DNA of 64,000 nucleotides from Chitinophaga hostae (GTDB lineage Bacteria; Bacteroidota; Bacteroidia; Chitinophagales; Chitinophagaceae): positions 1-64,000 of the forward strand of contig NZ_JAGTXB010000017.1 in the NCBI RefSeq assembly GCF_018224885.1. Direction: 5' to 3'. Both the position numbers and the translations under genes were made by a program. The notes under the pieces were generated by a model. It was not told the origin of the DNA. It was given only the letters and a program-made list of their open reading frames with translations, and searched no databases. Below are positions 8,068-18,053 of this stretch, in pieces (within the stretch, counting starts at the first letter, position 1; each line of letters opens with the position of its first letter).

Positions 8068-9957
8068 TTACTCACGCAATAACAATAACGTATGTGCTGC
8101 CGACCAGCTGAAATTTGGTGCGTTCAATCCTTTTCCGGTAAGCGGGTGATAGTTTTCATACAGCGGCAGCTGGTCATGCATACCGGTGCCGTGGTGCAGG
8201 AGCTTTGTTGTAAACTCCTGCGCCAAACTATCAAAACCATATGCCTTAAGTCCTTTCACCGCAAAATAGAACTGGTCCAGCCATACCGGGCCGCGCCAGT
8301 ATCCTTTCAGCGGATCAAATTTCGGATGATCGGCGGCCAGCACCGGCAAAGGCAGATAGGTGTTAAATTTTTCCGGTTGCCGGAGCAAAGCTGCTACCGC
8401 TGCGGCCTGTGACGGGCTGGCTATTCCCGCCCACAACGGCAGCCAGCCTTCTGCTCCCTGCACATCCGACAGTATGGCGCCACGATCGTAGTAAAAGCCG
8501 GTCGCAGTATCATAATATTGCTGGTTGATTTTTTCCCTTAATGCAGTCGCTCCCGCTGTCCAGGTATCCTGTAAATGCAGCAGGGCTGCCATTTTAGCGA
8601 GATATAATTTCTCCGCATAGAGATAAGCGTTCAGGTCTACCGACGATTGATCAAGGGACCAGGCGCCGGCATTATTCTTCTGCATACGGGCATGATCAAA
8701 ACGCACGGCATTGTCCATACCACTTTCCCAGGCAGCTGCGATGCGGGTGCCATCGGTGGAGCCATATTCGCAGAGGCTATCGCCATCATGATCCCTGTTA
8801 GCGTACCACCATTCATGGTAACGGGCTAACGGGGTATACATTTCCTTTACAAAAGCAGTATCCTTTGTTTGCCGGAATACTTCCCACACCGCCCAGGCGG
8901 CCAGCGGCGGCTTGGTATCCCTGCGGTTGTTTTCTTTGCTATCGGTATAGATACAGTCGATGATCATACCATCTGCCAGCTGATAGTCAAACATGGCACG
9001 TATATTATCCTTTGCGAGTGCAGGATGAAACATACTTACCGCCGCTGCCTGTTTCCAGCTGTCCCATGCCCAGAAGCCATAGAATCCCTGGTAACTGGCG
9101 GAGGGAAAAATACCATCGTGCCTCAGACCTTTAGCGGCACTGCGCCAGTTGGTGATGAGGGTCATGATGCATTTTGTCATCAGCCGGTGCTGGGCTGTAT
9201 CCTTTCCGAAACCTGCCGACAGGTAGCCATTCCACCGCTGCCGGTTTTGCTCCAGCACCGTATTAAATGATTCGTTTTTCGCTGCCCGCTGATTATAGGA
9301 TTGCAACTGCGTTTCTTCCCAACGGCCATTTGCGGGTATACGGATATTCTTTGCAGCAGTATATCCCGCACCGGTTTGTTGAATTGACCAGTTATCGGGT
9401 GAGGCATAGTCGATATAAAACGTATGCCCGTTACCGTTAAGCTCCAAATGATTGCCGGCCCGTTGCCATTGCTGCCCGTGCAGGACGGTCCTTCCGCCCC
9501 ATTGCAGCAACAGTTTCCGCGGCTTTATGCCGGGATTAATAATAGCTGCGTGGATCATGGCAGTATGCTTGCTGCTAAAAAGCAATTGCAGGTGTACCTT
9601 CATGCCATCCAACTCATAACGTTGTTCCAGCAGCCCCGGGTAATAATGTTGGGTGGCATTTGCGGGCAACAGTTCTTTCCCGTTTTCGAACACCTGCAAT
9701 TTTGCGATAGCGTTACTCAGCCAACGACCATCCATATCCATGAGCAGCGGGCCTATAAATGCGCCCTGATCTGCTGTTTGGCCAGGCAGGGCATACGCAT
9801 GCCATGCGCCGAGATCTGAGAAAAAACTAACGCCTACCTGCGCAGTGTCTGTTACCACATGCCTGATGTCCAGTACGTCTGCAAATTGTTGCCTGTCTGC
9901 CTGCTGCGCTTTTACACCCAGTGCGCTGCAGCATAATAACCACCACCATTTCCGCAT
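8068..9957 (-). CDS. GH63-like secreted alpha-glucosidase
   Basis: I chose the ATG at 9957, one base after the upstream TGA, giving MRKWWWLLCCSALGVKAQQ, a good signal peptide; a TTG at 9966 is possible. The roughly 629-residue product has an N-terminal beta domain and an (alpha/alpha)6 barrel. GFWAWDSWKQ (Asp near residue 299) holds the expected general acid. GYWRGPVWLDQFYF and YENYHPLTG (Glu near 601) match the base region of GH63. Known GH63 enzymes hydrolyse alpha-glucosides, often alpha-1,2-linked, or mannosyl/glucosyl-glycerate, with inversion. Translation is probably coupled to the GH2 gene. Periplasmic location is likely. In this operon a substrate with Glc on Gal would make sense. Confidence 0.75.
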   Translation of the reverse strand: MRKWWWLLCCSALGVKAQQADRQQFADVLDIRHVVTDTAQVGVSFFSDLGAWHAYALPGQTADQGAFIGPLLMDMDGRWLSNAIAKLQVFENGKELLPANATQHYYPGLLEQRYELDGMKVHLQLLFSSKHTAMIHAAIINPGIKPRKLLLQWGGRTVLHGQQWQRAGNHLELNGNGHTFYIDYASPDNWSIQQTGAGYTAAKNIRIPANGRWEETQLQSYNQRAAKNESFNTVLEQNRQRWNGYLSAGFGKDTAQHRLMTKCIMTLITNWRSAAKGLRHDGIFPSASYQGFYGFWAWDSWKQAAAVSMFHPALAKDNIRAMFDYQLADGMIIDCIYTDSKENNRRDTKPPLAAWAVWEVFRQTKDTAFVKEMYTPLARYHEWWYANRDHDGDSLCEYGSTDGTRIAAAWESGMDNAVRFDHARMQKNNAGAWSLDQSSVDLNAYLYAEKLYLAKMAALLHLQDTWTAGATALREKINQQYYDTATGFYYDRGAILSDVQGAEGWLPLWAGIASPSQAAAVAALLRQPEKFNTYLPLPVLAADHPKFDPLKGYWRGPVWLDQFYFAVKGLKAYGFDSLAQEFTTKLLHHGTGMHDQLPLYENYHPLTGKGLNAPNFSWSAAHTLLLLRE

Positions 9958-9958
9958 A

Positions 9959-12900
9959 TCATTCAAATCTTTGTTTGCCGCTTTGTACCGGGTTTGTTCC
10001 GGGCGACAGGTATCTTAAAGTAAAATTGTATTGGTAAGTACGACAGGGCAAGAGGTATTCCGGATGCGCTTTTGCGCCCCAGCTGTTGTCGCCGCCCACC
10101 CCCTGCTGGCCGTAATCTATATTCCACCAGAGGAGATCTTCATTTTGCATGGAACCGCCATGTTTATTTTGTTTACGGTCAAAGTCCAGCCGCTGCATAT
10201 CAAAATGTAATACGCCTGCGCTGAGTAAGCTATCGGATAAAAACATCCAGCCGCTTTTATTTTTATCCTGCAATGCCATCCAGCTCACATCGGTGCGGTA
10301 GCCGCTTTCCTGTGCGCGTGGGTAAGGATGGAACAGGGAATCTGCCGGCATGGTATATACATCCACGTCTGCCGCGTATTTCCGGTCTGTATAGTTATCG
10401 AAGGGACCACGGCCGAGCCATGACACCTGGTCATATTCCGGTTTCACCAGCATGCGCATACCCATGCGTGGTATTTCGGGCAACGTGGTGTCTGCCGGCG
10501 TAAATTGTGCAGCTACTGTGATATCGCCGTTTACGGCAATGCTATAGGTGGTGGTATAGGTTACTTTAACTTTCGGGAGATAGTGTACTGTTTTTACCAT
10601 CGTACGCACAGCTCCCGGCGCCGTTATCTCAAACTGCTTCAGCTGTGCATCTTCAAGGGCATGCTGCCATATGCCGCATCGAACCTGCAAACTATTTCCG
10701 ATATCATTATCTGTTACCGCGCGCCAGAAGGAAGGCTGCAATGGTCCCTGCATCAGCTGCCTGTTACCTGCTGTAAAGCTTTCCAGCCAACCGGTGATTT
10801 TATTAAACCCGGCGCTGAACAGGCGATTGCCAATCTTTCCTTCAGGCGTTACCGTTAGTGGATCACCGTTCATCTTTTCTTTCACTGCGGGTAAATATCC
10901 GGCCAAACGGAACTGTTCCGTCGCTACTACGTTGCCGTGCGGATCTGCTGTTTCAAAATGAATATAGTAACTGGCGCCCGGCAATGGTACTATAGGAGGT
11001 AATGCCATGCTGACCAGGGAATCCTTCCCGGGAGATAACCACAGCGGCGGGCACTCTCCTGTTGCGATAGTGGCGCCATCGCCTTTTACCGTCCATCTGA
11101 TCGTGTATTCGTTCAGGTTAGTAAAATCAAAGCGGTTGAATATACGCCATTTTTCACCGGCGGGTTGTATGCCAACGTTCTGGTATACTTTCCGTACTTC
11201 AAAAGCCTGCGGATGCGGGGTGCGGTCTGCCGCCAGCATACCATCGGCACAAAAACTGGTATCGCTGGTAGCGCCCACGGTGCCCATATCACCGCCATAT
11301 GCCCATATCTGCCGGCCGTTAGCATCGGTTTTAAAAAATGTCTGGTCGGCAAAGTCCCATATAAACCCTCCCTGTAAGCGGGGATGCTGATAGATCAGGT
11401 CCCAGTCGTCTTTCAGGTTACCGCCGCTATTACCCATCATATGTGCATATTCGCACTGGATGATCGGCCGGCTGTCGGGCGTTTGCAGATACTTTTTCAG
11501 CGCATTCACGGATTTGTACATCGGGCAGATAATATCCGTCCATTTGTTGGTACCAGCACCTTCATACTGTACGGGGCGGGTATTATCCCTTGCTTTGATG
11601 TATTGATAAGTGGCGATAAAGTTATCGCCAAAGCCGCTTTCATTGCCGAGCGACCAGGTAATGATGCTGCAATGATTTTTATCGCGCTCCACCATCCGTT
11701 TGGTGCGGTTCAGGTAGGCCTGTTTCCATTCCGGCTTATCTGACAATGTTTTCAGCGGATGAAACGACATACCATCGCATTCTATATTGGCTTCGTCGAT
11801 GATATAGATACCCAGTTCATCGCAGAGTTTGTACCACTCCTCCGCATCAGGATAGTGGCTGTTACGCACCGCGTTGATGTTGTACTGTTTCATCACTTCA
11901 ATGTCGCGGCGCATGTTTTCAACAGATACTACCCTCGCACGATACATATCGTGTTCATGCCTGTTTACGCCTTTTAGCCGGATGGGGACGCCGTTAACCA
12001 GCAGCAGTCCGCCCTTGATTTCAACACTGCGGAAACCGATACGTTGGGTGGTACTTTCGAGCACGGCGCCTTTGCGATCGAGGTGGTTGATCACCAGTGT
12101 ATACAATGCGGGGTGTTCTGCGTTCCAGGACTTTACATCCGGCAGCAACGTTTTCATGTGAACGGTGCTGTCTTTCCCGATCGTCCATGTTTGCTGCCAT
12201 ACTGTGTTATCCTTCTCCCATAGCTGTACTTCTATACGCTGACCTGCTTCTGCGGCCAAAGGCTTTCTGTTCAGCGTCAGCGACAGGCCCAGCTGACCAT
12301 CTTTATACTGGTTGACCAGCAACGGCTTCGCAAAAAAATCGTATAGACATAACCGTGGCCTGGCTACCAGGTACACGCTGCGTTCAATACCGCTTAGCTT
12401 CCACATGTCCTGTCCTTCGAGGTAAGAGCCGTCGCTAAAGCGGAATACCTGTATAGACACATTGTTCAGTCCTTCTTTGAGGAAAGGGCTGATATCAAAT
12501 TCGGAGGGTGTTTTGCTATCTTTGCTAAGGCCCACATAATGCCCGTTCACCCAGATATAAAAAAATGAGTTGACGGCGCCAAGGTGTATCCATACCTGTT
12601 TATCCTTCCAGTTAGCCGGTATGGTAAAATCCCTGCGGTAAGATCCAACCGGGTTAAAATCTGCCGGTACTTTTGGCGGGTTGGGTGTAAAAGGATACTC
12701 TACATCGGTAAAAATGTAGGTATCTACTCCGGCTGTTTGCCAGTTGGCGGGTACATGGATCTGTTTCCACCGGCTTACATCAAAGTTATTCTTATAAAAT
12801 TCTCCGGGGCGGCCGGCGGGGTTGCGTGCCATATGGAACTGCCATATTCCGTCGAGCGACAATACAGCTGCACGCGCGGAGTCCCCGCGTACAGCTGCTG

Positions 12901-13051
12901 TTGTGTTGAGATAGGGTATGAAATGGGCATGTGGCGGCAATACATACTCTGCTACTTTCTGCGGATTTTCCCAATCGTTGGCTTGTGCACGGGCCGGGGT
13001 GATATCCCACAGCAGTGCCAATGCCAACGCCGATAATAATTTATAGTACAT
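9959..13051 (-). CDS. GH2 beta-galactosidase, periplasmic
   Basis: A 1030-residue LacZ-type enzyme with a signal peptide ending near ARAQA (residue 24). Domains follow the GH2 order: a sugar-binding jelly roll (about 50-235), an Ig-like domain (235-345), a TIM barrel (345-640), a second Ig-like domain and a C-terminal beta-galactosidase small-chain domain. The acid/base is Glu471 in WSLGNESG and the nucleophile Glu534 in IIQCEYAHMMGNSGG; NRHEHD (365-370) is also in place. It should remove terminal beta-galactose. The start codon is directly preceded by AGGAGG. It begins 8 bases after the SusD stop, so it belongs to the same operon. Confidence 0.92.
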   Translation of the reverse strand: MYYKLLSALALALLWDITPARAQANDWENPQKVAEYVLPPHAHFIPYLNTTAAVRGDSARAAVLSLDGIWQFHMARNPAGRPGEFYKNNFDVSRWKQIHVPANWQTAGVDTYIFTDVEYPFTPNPPKVPADFNPVGSYRRDFTIPANWKDKQVWIHLGAVNSFFYIWVNGHYVGLSKDSKTPSEFDISPFLKEGLNNVSIQVFRFSDGSYLEGQDMWKLSGIERSVYLVARPRLCLYDFFAKPLLVNQYKDGQLGLSLTLNRKPLAAEAGQRIEVQLWEKDNTVWQQTWTIGKDSTVHMKTLLPDVKSWNAEHPALYTLVINHLDRKGAVLESTTQRIGFRSVEIKGGLLLVNGVPIRLKGVNRHEHDMYRARVVSVENMRRDIEVMKQYNINAVRNSHYPDAEEWYKLCDELGIYIIDEANIECDGMSFHPLKTLSDKPEWKQAYLNRTKRMVERDKNHCSIITWSLGNESGFGDNFIATYQYIKARDNTRPVQYEGAGTNKWTDIICPMYKSVNALKKYLQTPDSRPIIQCEYAHMMGNSGGNLKDDWDLIYQHPRLQGGFIWDFADQTFFKTDANGRQIWAYGGDMGTVGATSDTSFCADGMLAADRTPHPQAFEVRKVYQNVGIQPAGEKWRIFNRFDFTNLNEYTIRWTVKGDGATIATGECPPLWLSPGKDSLVSMALPPIVPLPGASYYIHFETADPHGNVVATEQFRLAGYLPAVKEKMNGDPLTVTPEGKIGNRLFSAGFNKITGWLESFTAGNRQLMQGPLQPSFWRAVTDNDIGNSLQVRCGIWQHALEDAQLKQFEITAPGAVRTMVKTVHYLPKVKVTYTTTYSIAVNGDITVAAQFTPADTTLPEIPRMGMRMLVKPEYDQVSWLGRGPFDNYTDRKYAADVDVYTMPADSLFHPYPRAQESGYRTDVSWMALQDKNKSGWMFLSDSLLSAGVLHFDMQRLDFDRKQNKHGGSMQNEDLLWWNIDYGQQGVGGDNSWGAKAHPEYLLPCRTYQYNFTLRYLSPGTNPVQSGKQRFE

Positions 13052-13059
13052 CCTCCTGA

Positions 13060-14589
13060 TTATTGCGCCATTGGATTATTCACTGTTTCTTTCAGCGGAA
13101 GCGGATAGAAAGCTTTGTCGGCGCTGAATGAGCGGCCGGCTTCTTTCATTTTGGTTTCCAGCAGGCCCCATCTGCGCAGGTCATAGAAGCGGCTGCCTTC
13201 CAGCGTGAATTCCATTACCCTTTCGTGCATGATCTGGTTAAAGATGGTTGTTTTACCGGTGAGGCTCAATGCGGGCATCCCGGCCCGGTTACGCACGTCG
13301 TTGATGAGGTCCATGGCTTCACCAGGTTTGTTCTGCTCATTCAGTACCTCTGCCTGCATGAGCATCACGTCTGCCAGTCTTATGAGCGGCACGTTGATGG
13401 CATTTTCATTTCCGAGACGGTCCAGGGAGGCAGGCACCCATTTTCTGAAAGCAATGACATTGGTGCCCGCTTCAAAGATGTCGTTATACGTATAGCCGTA
13501 TGCTTTAGGATCAGCGGCATCATTAAAATAAGGATCGTTGAATACTATGCTGGCGTATACGCGGTGATCGTATAAGTGATCACCGGCTGTTCTGCCTTCC
13601 TTCAGCAATTCCGTCAGCAGGCGCTGTGTGCCATATATTTCGCCATAACCACCCATCTGCGAGGCAGCTACCCAGTCGCCCAGGTAAGAGCTGTAGGCTG
13701 CGCCATTATTTACATCTGAGGATTGCTGCAATTCAAAAACAGATTCTTGCGTATTCTTGGCGGCGCCATTGAACATGCTCATAAAGTTGCTTTCCAGGTG
13801 ATACTGGTTAGAGCTGATCACCTTGCCCAGCCATGTTCCGGCTTCGGTCATCAAAGTGGCGGCAGCGGCTTTATCTTCCCCTGCGCGATACAGGTAAATC
13901 TTGCCGAGGTAGGCCTGGGCGGAGCCTTTGGTTGCACGTCCCAGTTCGGATGCAGGGCGTTCGCTGCGCAGCGGCAACGCTTTTTCCGCTTCTTTCAGTT
14001 CGTTGCAGATAAAGTCCCATGTTTCTTTGCGGGGAGATAACCCTTTTGGCAGATCGCCTTCTTTCAACGGCAGTTTATCCCTGATAATGATCTGCTGAAA
14101 ATCCATGAGGAGCTTGTAGTGATAGTAAGCACGCAGGAAGTGTGCTTCGCCGATGATCTGGTTACGGGAGGCATCATCTATCATGTCGGGCTTCATGGCT
14201 GCTACATTCTCCAGCACCTGGTTGGTATAGTAAATACCGCGGTAATTTTCCCGCCATAAAAGATCGATGGCATAATTACCGGAGGTAAAATTGAAATTAT
14301 AATGTTCTATCCACCAGGAGTAATTATAGGCATCGTCACCGGCTTCTACATAGTCTTCCCGGTAGAAGTCCCTCACAGAGCGGGCTTCCACATAGTTATC
14401 CCAGTACACGAAACCTTCCACCTGTGAGTAGGCGGCGGCGAGTCCGGCGAGCGCCCTTTCTTTGGAGGTCCAGAAATGTTCGGTGTCCAGTTTATCGGGC
14501 GACCGTTGTTCCAGCAAGTCTTTACTACAACCTGATGCGGTGACCAGTAATATAAAAACAACAGGAATGTATAAACGTAATTTTTTCAT
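13060..14589 (-). CDS. SusD/RagB-family glycan-binding lipoprotein
   Basis: A 509-residue outer-membrane lipoprotein. The signal MKKLRLYIPVVFILLVTASGC ends in a lipobox, followed by SKDLLEQRSPDKLD, the usual SusD N-terminus. The C-terminal part has the RagB/SusD signature: LIRLADVMLMQAEVLNE, INDVRNRAGMP, and RVMEFTLEGSRFYDLRRWG. It caps the SusC barrel encoded 17 bases upstream and captures the oligosaccharide ligand. It is about the normal family size. Confidence 0.95.
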   Translation of the reverse strand: MKKLRLYIPVVFILLVTASGCSKDLLEQRSPDKLDTEHFWTSKERALAGLAAAYSQVEGFVYWDNYVEARSVRDFYREDYVEAGDDAYNYSWWIEHYNFNFTSGNYAIDLLWRENYRGIYYTNQVLENVAAMKPDMIDDASRNQIIGEAHFLRAYYHYKLLMDFQQIIIRDKLPLKEGDLPKGLSPRKETWDFICNELKEAEKALPLRSERPASELGRATKGSAQAYLGKIYLYRAGEDKAAAATLMTEAGTWLGKVISSNQYHLESNFMSMFNGAAKNTQESVFELQQSSDVNNGAAYSSYLGDWVAASQMGGYGEIYGTQRLLTELLKEGRTAGDHLYDHRVYASIVFNDPYFNDAADPKAYGYTYNDIFEAGTNVIAFRKWVPASLDRLGNENAINVPLIRLADVMLMQAEVLNEQNKPGEAMDLINDVRNRAGMPALSLTGKTTIFNQIMHERVMEFTLEGSRFYDLRRWGLLETKMKEAGRSFSADKAFYPLPLKETVNNPMAQ

Positions 14590-14606
14590 CTTGAATGATT
14601 TTATAC

Positions 14607-17600
14607 TTAGAAAGACAATTGCATACCGAACATTACCTTTTTATTCTGCGGGTACTGCATGCGGTCGGTGCCTGTATTCAATGCGTTTACCCTGCCTACT
14701 TCAGGATCGAGGCCGCTGTATTTGGTAATGGTCAGCAGGTTCTGGCCGCTGGCATAAAATCTTATGCGTTGAATTTTATAGCGGCTCAACAGGCTTTCCG
14801 GCAGCGTATATCCCAGCTGGATTGTTTTCATGCGCAGGTAGTTACCACTTTCCAGGAAGCGGGTAGATTCGCGCGCATTCCTGTTGGGATCGCCCAGTAC
14901 GGCACGTGGCATATCGGTATGCGTATTTTGTGGTGTCCAGGCGTTCAGCGTGGTAGAGAGGAAGTTACGGCCAGCATCCATTCCTTCGAGTTCGAAGCGA
15001 TTACCATTGTAGATCTTATTACCGCTTACGCCCTGCAGGAACAGGTTGAGGTCAAAATTTTTATAGTTCAGGGTGATATTAAATCCATATTCAAATTTAG
15101 GGAAGCCTGATCCCTGGTAGGTTTTATCGTTTTCGTTGATAACTCCGTCGCCGTTGGTATCTTTAAAGCGAACGTCACCGGCTTTGGCAGCGGGTTGCAG
15201 GCGATCGCCCGTTTTGCTTTTGTAGTTGGCGGCTTCATCGTCTGACTGGAAGATGCCATCGGCCTCATACAGGTAGAAGGCACCCATTTCACGGCCTACG
15301 CGGGTTTGGTTGGCGATATGATCGGCGCCAAATTTAAGACCGGTACCGTAGAGTGTTTGTCCTTCGTTGGCCAATGTAACCACTTCGTTTTTAACGGTGC
15401 TGAAACTACCGGTAAGGCTATATTGAAAATCTTTCTTACGGCCGCTATAGGTAAGTTCCAGTTCCCAGCCACTGTTCCTGATCCTACCCACATTCAGGGT
15501 AGGATCTGTTACCCCTGCAGACGGAGGCACTTCTTTGGTGATCAGCAGTCCTTTGGTTTGATTACTAAAATAGTTAAATGAACCACTGAGGCTGTTGCGG
15601 AGGATACTGAAATCCACTCCCGCATTAGAAGACGCAATAGACTCCCAGTGTTGCTCACGGCCTAACAGGTCGTTGGCGATAATACCCGTCCATGGCGTGC
15701 TACCGCTTCCCTGTACATAACCGCCTGCCCAGGTATTATCTACATACATCAGGTTCTGGCGGCCATAGGGAGTAAGTGCGGATTCGTTACCCAATTCACC
15801 GTAACTGGCACGCAGTTTCAGCATATCCAGCCAGGAAGCGCTACTCATGAAACTTTCCTTCTGTATATTCCATCCCAGGGCTACAGACGGGTATACGCCA
15901 TAGCGCCTGGAGGGATCAAATTTGGAGGAACCATCTCTGCGAACAGAGAGCTGGATCATGTAACGGTTATCGTATGCGTAGTTGATACGACCGAGCGTAG
16001 ATAAGCGGACATATTTGGTACTGCTGCCGCCTGCGCCAAAAGTGCCGCCCAGTGCGCCATCAATGGTGGTAAAGGACGGATCCAGGAAACCGCCTGGTAC
16101 TGTTTTCTCTACTATTTGCCCATCCTGTATGGTGCGTACGATGGTTTTACCATCGGCCGTAACATTGAGCCATTCCCTTGTTTGTTCCTGTGCGGTATAC
16201 CCTGCCAGCAGGTTCAGTGTATGTTTTCCCCTGGAGAGATCATAGTACAGGAGATTTTCCATCAGGCGTTCCCGGTAGTTGGAGCGTTCGTTGAACAGGT
16301 AAGCATACGGTACTGCACCGTCGTTGGCATTAATGCGTACGGCTGGTCTGAAGGAGTAGTTAAAGTCGTTGGAATTAACAAGGTTTAAGTTGGTGACTAC
16401 TTTCAGTCCTTTCCACAGCGCGAGGCTGAGGCGTGTATTGACATTGAAATACTGTGTGCTGAGGGAGTTCTGGAAATAATGATCGGCGCCGGCGGGGTTC
16501 TGGTATTTGGGCAAGCCATCCACCTGTAAGCCATAACCATACTTTTCCTTGCTATCCAGTACAGGTAACAGCGGCGACTGGAAATAGGCTTCCCGTACAG
16601 CGAATTTTGGCACAGAAGATTTAGTCTGTGAATAGATCAGGTTTGCTTCTACCGTTAACCTGCCTTTCTTATATTCATTACGGGAGCGGATGGTTTTCTT
16701 TTTAAAATCAGATCCGATATAGGTTCCCTTCTCGTTGGTAATATCACCACTGATGGCATAGGTAATATAGTCGCCGCCACCGCGCAGGTTCAGGTTATAA
16801 TTTTCAGCGTTGCCGGGGCGGAGAATTTCATCCTGCCAGTTGGTGTTTACACCGGTGTTTTTAGTGACGAAGGCAGGCAGGTTGCGGCCTGCGTTTTCGT
16901 ACATCATTTTGTGGACTTTCTTATAACCTTCAGCATCCAGCATATCATATTTGCTGGTTGGATTTACAACGCCATAGTAAGCGTTAAAGTCAATTACCGG
17001 GGCGCCTTTCTTCCCTTTCTTTGTAGTGACGAGGATAACACCGTTGGAGCTGGCAGAACCATAGATAGAGGCAGCGGCGCCATCTTTCAGTACTTCTATG
17101 GATGCAATATCATTATTGTTCAGGTAGTAGGGATTACCGGGTGTTCCGTCAATTATATAGAGGGGATTATGATCGCCAAAGGTACTGATACCACGGATGC
17201 GCACATCCGCAGCAGCGCCGGGCTGACCGCCGGTGTTGGTCACCGTTAAACCAGCCACCCTGCCCTGCAGGGCGTCAATGGGATTGTTGGTGGACATGTT
17301 CTGTATAGCGTCTCCTTTAACAGAAAAGATGGCGCTGGTTACATTGCCTTTTTTCTGTGTGCCGTAACCCACCACCACTACTTGTTCCAGCACCTTTACC
17401 GATGCATCGAGGGTGATGCTGACAGAAGTGCGGCCGGCAACTTTTATTTCCATTGTTTCGTAGCCGATGTAGGATACTTCCAGTACCGCATCGTCAGCGA
17501 TACCGGCCAGCGTAAACTTTCCTTCCACATTGGTAAGGGTACCTTTGTTACCACCTTTCACCTTTACGCTTACACCGGGGATGGTTTCGCCGCCGTTGGT

Positions 17601-18002
17601 TTTCACCGTACCCTCCAGGTCTATTTCCTTTTGCTGATCGGCCTTTGACGCGGTGGGTGCAGCAGCTGGTTTTACCAGGATCATGTCCTGCGCTACTTTA
17701 TATTCAAGACCGGTGAGCGTACATATCTCTTTTAATAATGCCTCAACAGTACGTACTTTTTTATCGATGGTGAATTTACCGGTACGTTCCAGGTCGTCGC
17801 GGTTGTACGAGAATTTCAGCGTCGTATTTTTTTCCAGGTAGCGCAATGCACTGATAACAGTGGATTGGGAAAATCCTATTTCCAGTTTTGTTTTAAGTCC
17901 TTCGGTGATCTGCGTCCATGACAGCAAACACACTGCCACGGCTATACAGAGCACGCGCCGGGCTATACTCCTGTAATAACAGGAGATACGTTTCTTACTC
18001 AT
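14607..18002 (-). CDS. SusC-family TonB-dependent transporter with STN domain
   Basis: A 1131-residue outer-membrane receptor. After the leader (about 1-35) comes an STN signalling domain (45-110), a CarboxypepD_reg-like domain (127-213), a TonB-box-like VVVVGYGTQKK (208-218), a plug (220-335 with GQPGAAADVRIRG and LKDGAAASIYG), then the beta-barrel ending in an aromatic residue (GMQLSF). The STN domain is what transmits ligand status to a FecR anti-sigma factor, matching the FecR gene directly upstream. It transports the glycan or glycopeptide bound by the SusD partner into the periplasm. Confidence 0.95.
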   Translation of the reverse strand: MSKKRISCYYRSIARRVLCIAVAVCLLSWTQITEGLKTKLEIGFSQSTVISALRYLEKNTTLKFSYNRDDLERTGKFTIDKKVRTVEALLKEICTLTGLEYKVAQDMILVKPAAAPTASKADQQKEIDLEGTVKTNGGETIPGVSVKVKGGNKGTLTNVEGKFTLAGIADDAVLEVSYIGYETMEIKVAGRTSVSITLDASVKVLEQVVVVGYGTQKKGNVTSAIFSVKGDAIQNMSTNNPIDALQGRVAGLTVTNTGGQPGAAADVRIRGISTFGDHNPLYIIDGTPGNPYYLNNNDIASIEVLKDGAAASIYGSASSNGVILVTTKKGKKGAPVIDFNAYYGVVNPTSKYDMLDAEGYKKVHKMMYENAGRNLPAFVTKNTGVNTNWQDEILRPGNAENYNLNLRGGGDYITYAISGDITNEKGTYIGSDFKKKTIRSRNEYKKGRLTVEANLIYSQTKSSVPKFAVREAYFQSPLLPVLDSKEKYGYGLQVDGLPKYQNPAGADHYFQNSLSTQYFNVNTRLSLALWKGLKVVTNLNLVNSNDFNYSFRPAVRINANDGAVPYAYLFNERSNYRERLMENLLYYDLSRGKHTLNLLAGYTAQEQTREWLNVTADGKTIVRTIQDGQIVEKTVPGGFLDPSFTTIDGALGGTFGAGGSSTKYVRLSTLGRINYAYDNRYMIQLSVRRDGSSKFDPSRRYGVYPSVALGWNIQKESFMSSASWLDMLKLRASYGELGNESALTPYGRQNLMYVDNTWAGGYVQGSGSTPWTGIIANDLLGREQHWESIASSNAGVDFSILRNSLSGSFNYFSNQTKGLLITKEVPPSAGVTDPTLNVGRIRNSGWELELTYSGRKKDFQYSLTGSFSTVKNEVVTLANEGQTLYGTGLKFGADHIANQTRVGREMGAFYLYEADGIFQSDDEAANYKSKTGDRLQPAAKAGDVRFKDTNGDGVINENDKTYQGSGFPKFEYGFNITLNYKNFDLNLFLQGVSGNKIYNGNRFELEGMDAGRNFLSTTLNAWTPQNTHTDMPRAVLGDPNRNARESTRFLESGNYLRMKTIQLGYTLPESLLSRYKIQRIRFYASGQNLLTITKYSGLDPEVGRVNALNTGTDRMQYPQNKKVMFGMQLSF

Positions 18003-18032
18003 AACGTTCGATAATTTATTGGTTATAATGCT

Positions 18033-18051
18033 ATAGCAGTATGGCTGCTAT
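18033..18051 (-). other. Hairpin between FecR and SusC genes
   Basis: ATAGCAG and CTGCTAT form a 7-bp stem with a 5-base loop in the 51-base gap ahead of SusC. It could act as a processing site or weak attenuator separating regulator from transporter expression. Confidence 0.3.
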
Positions 18052-18053
18052 GA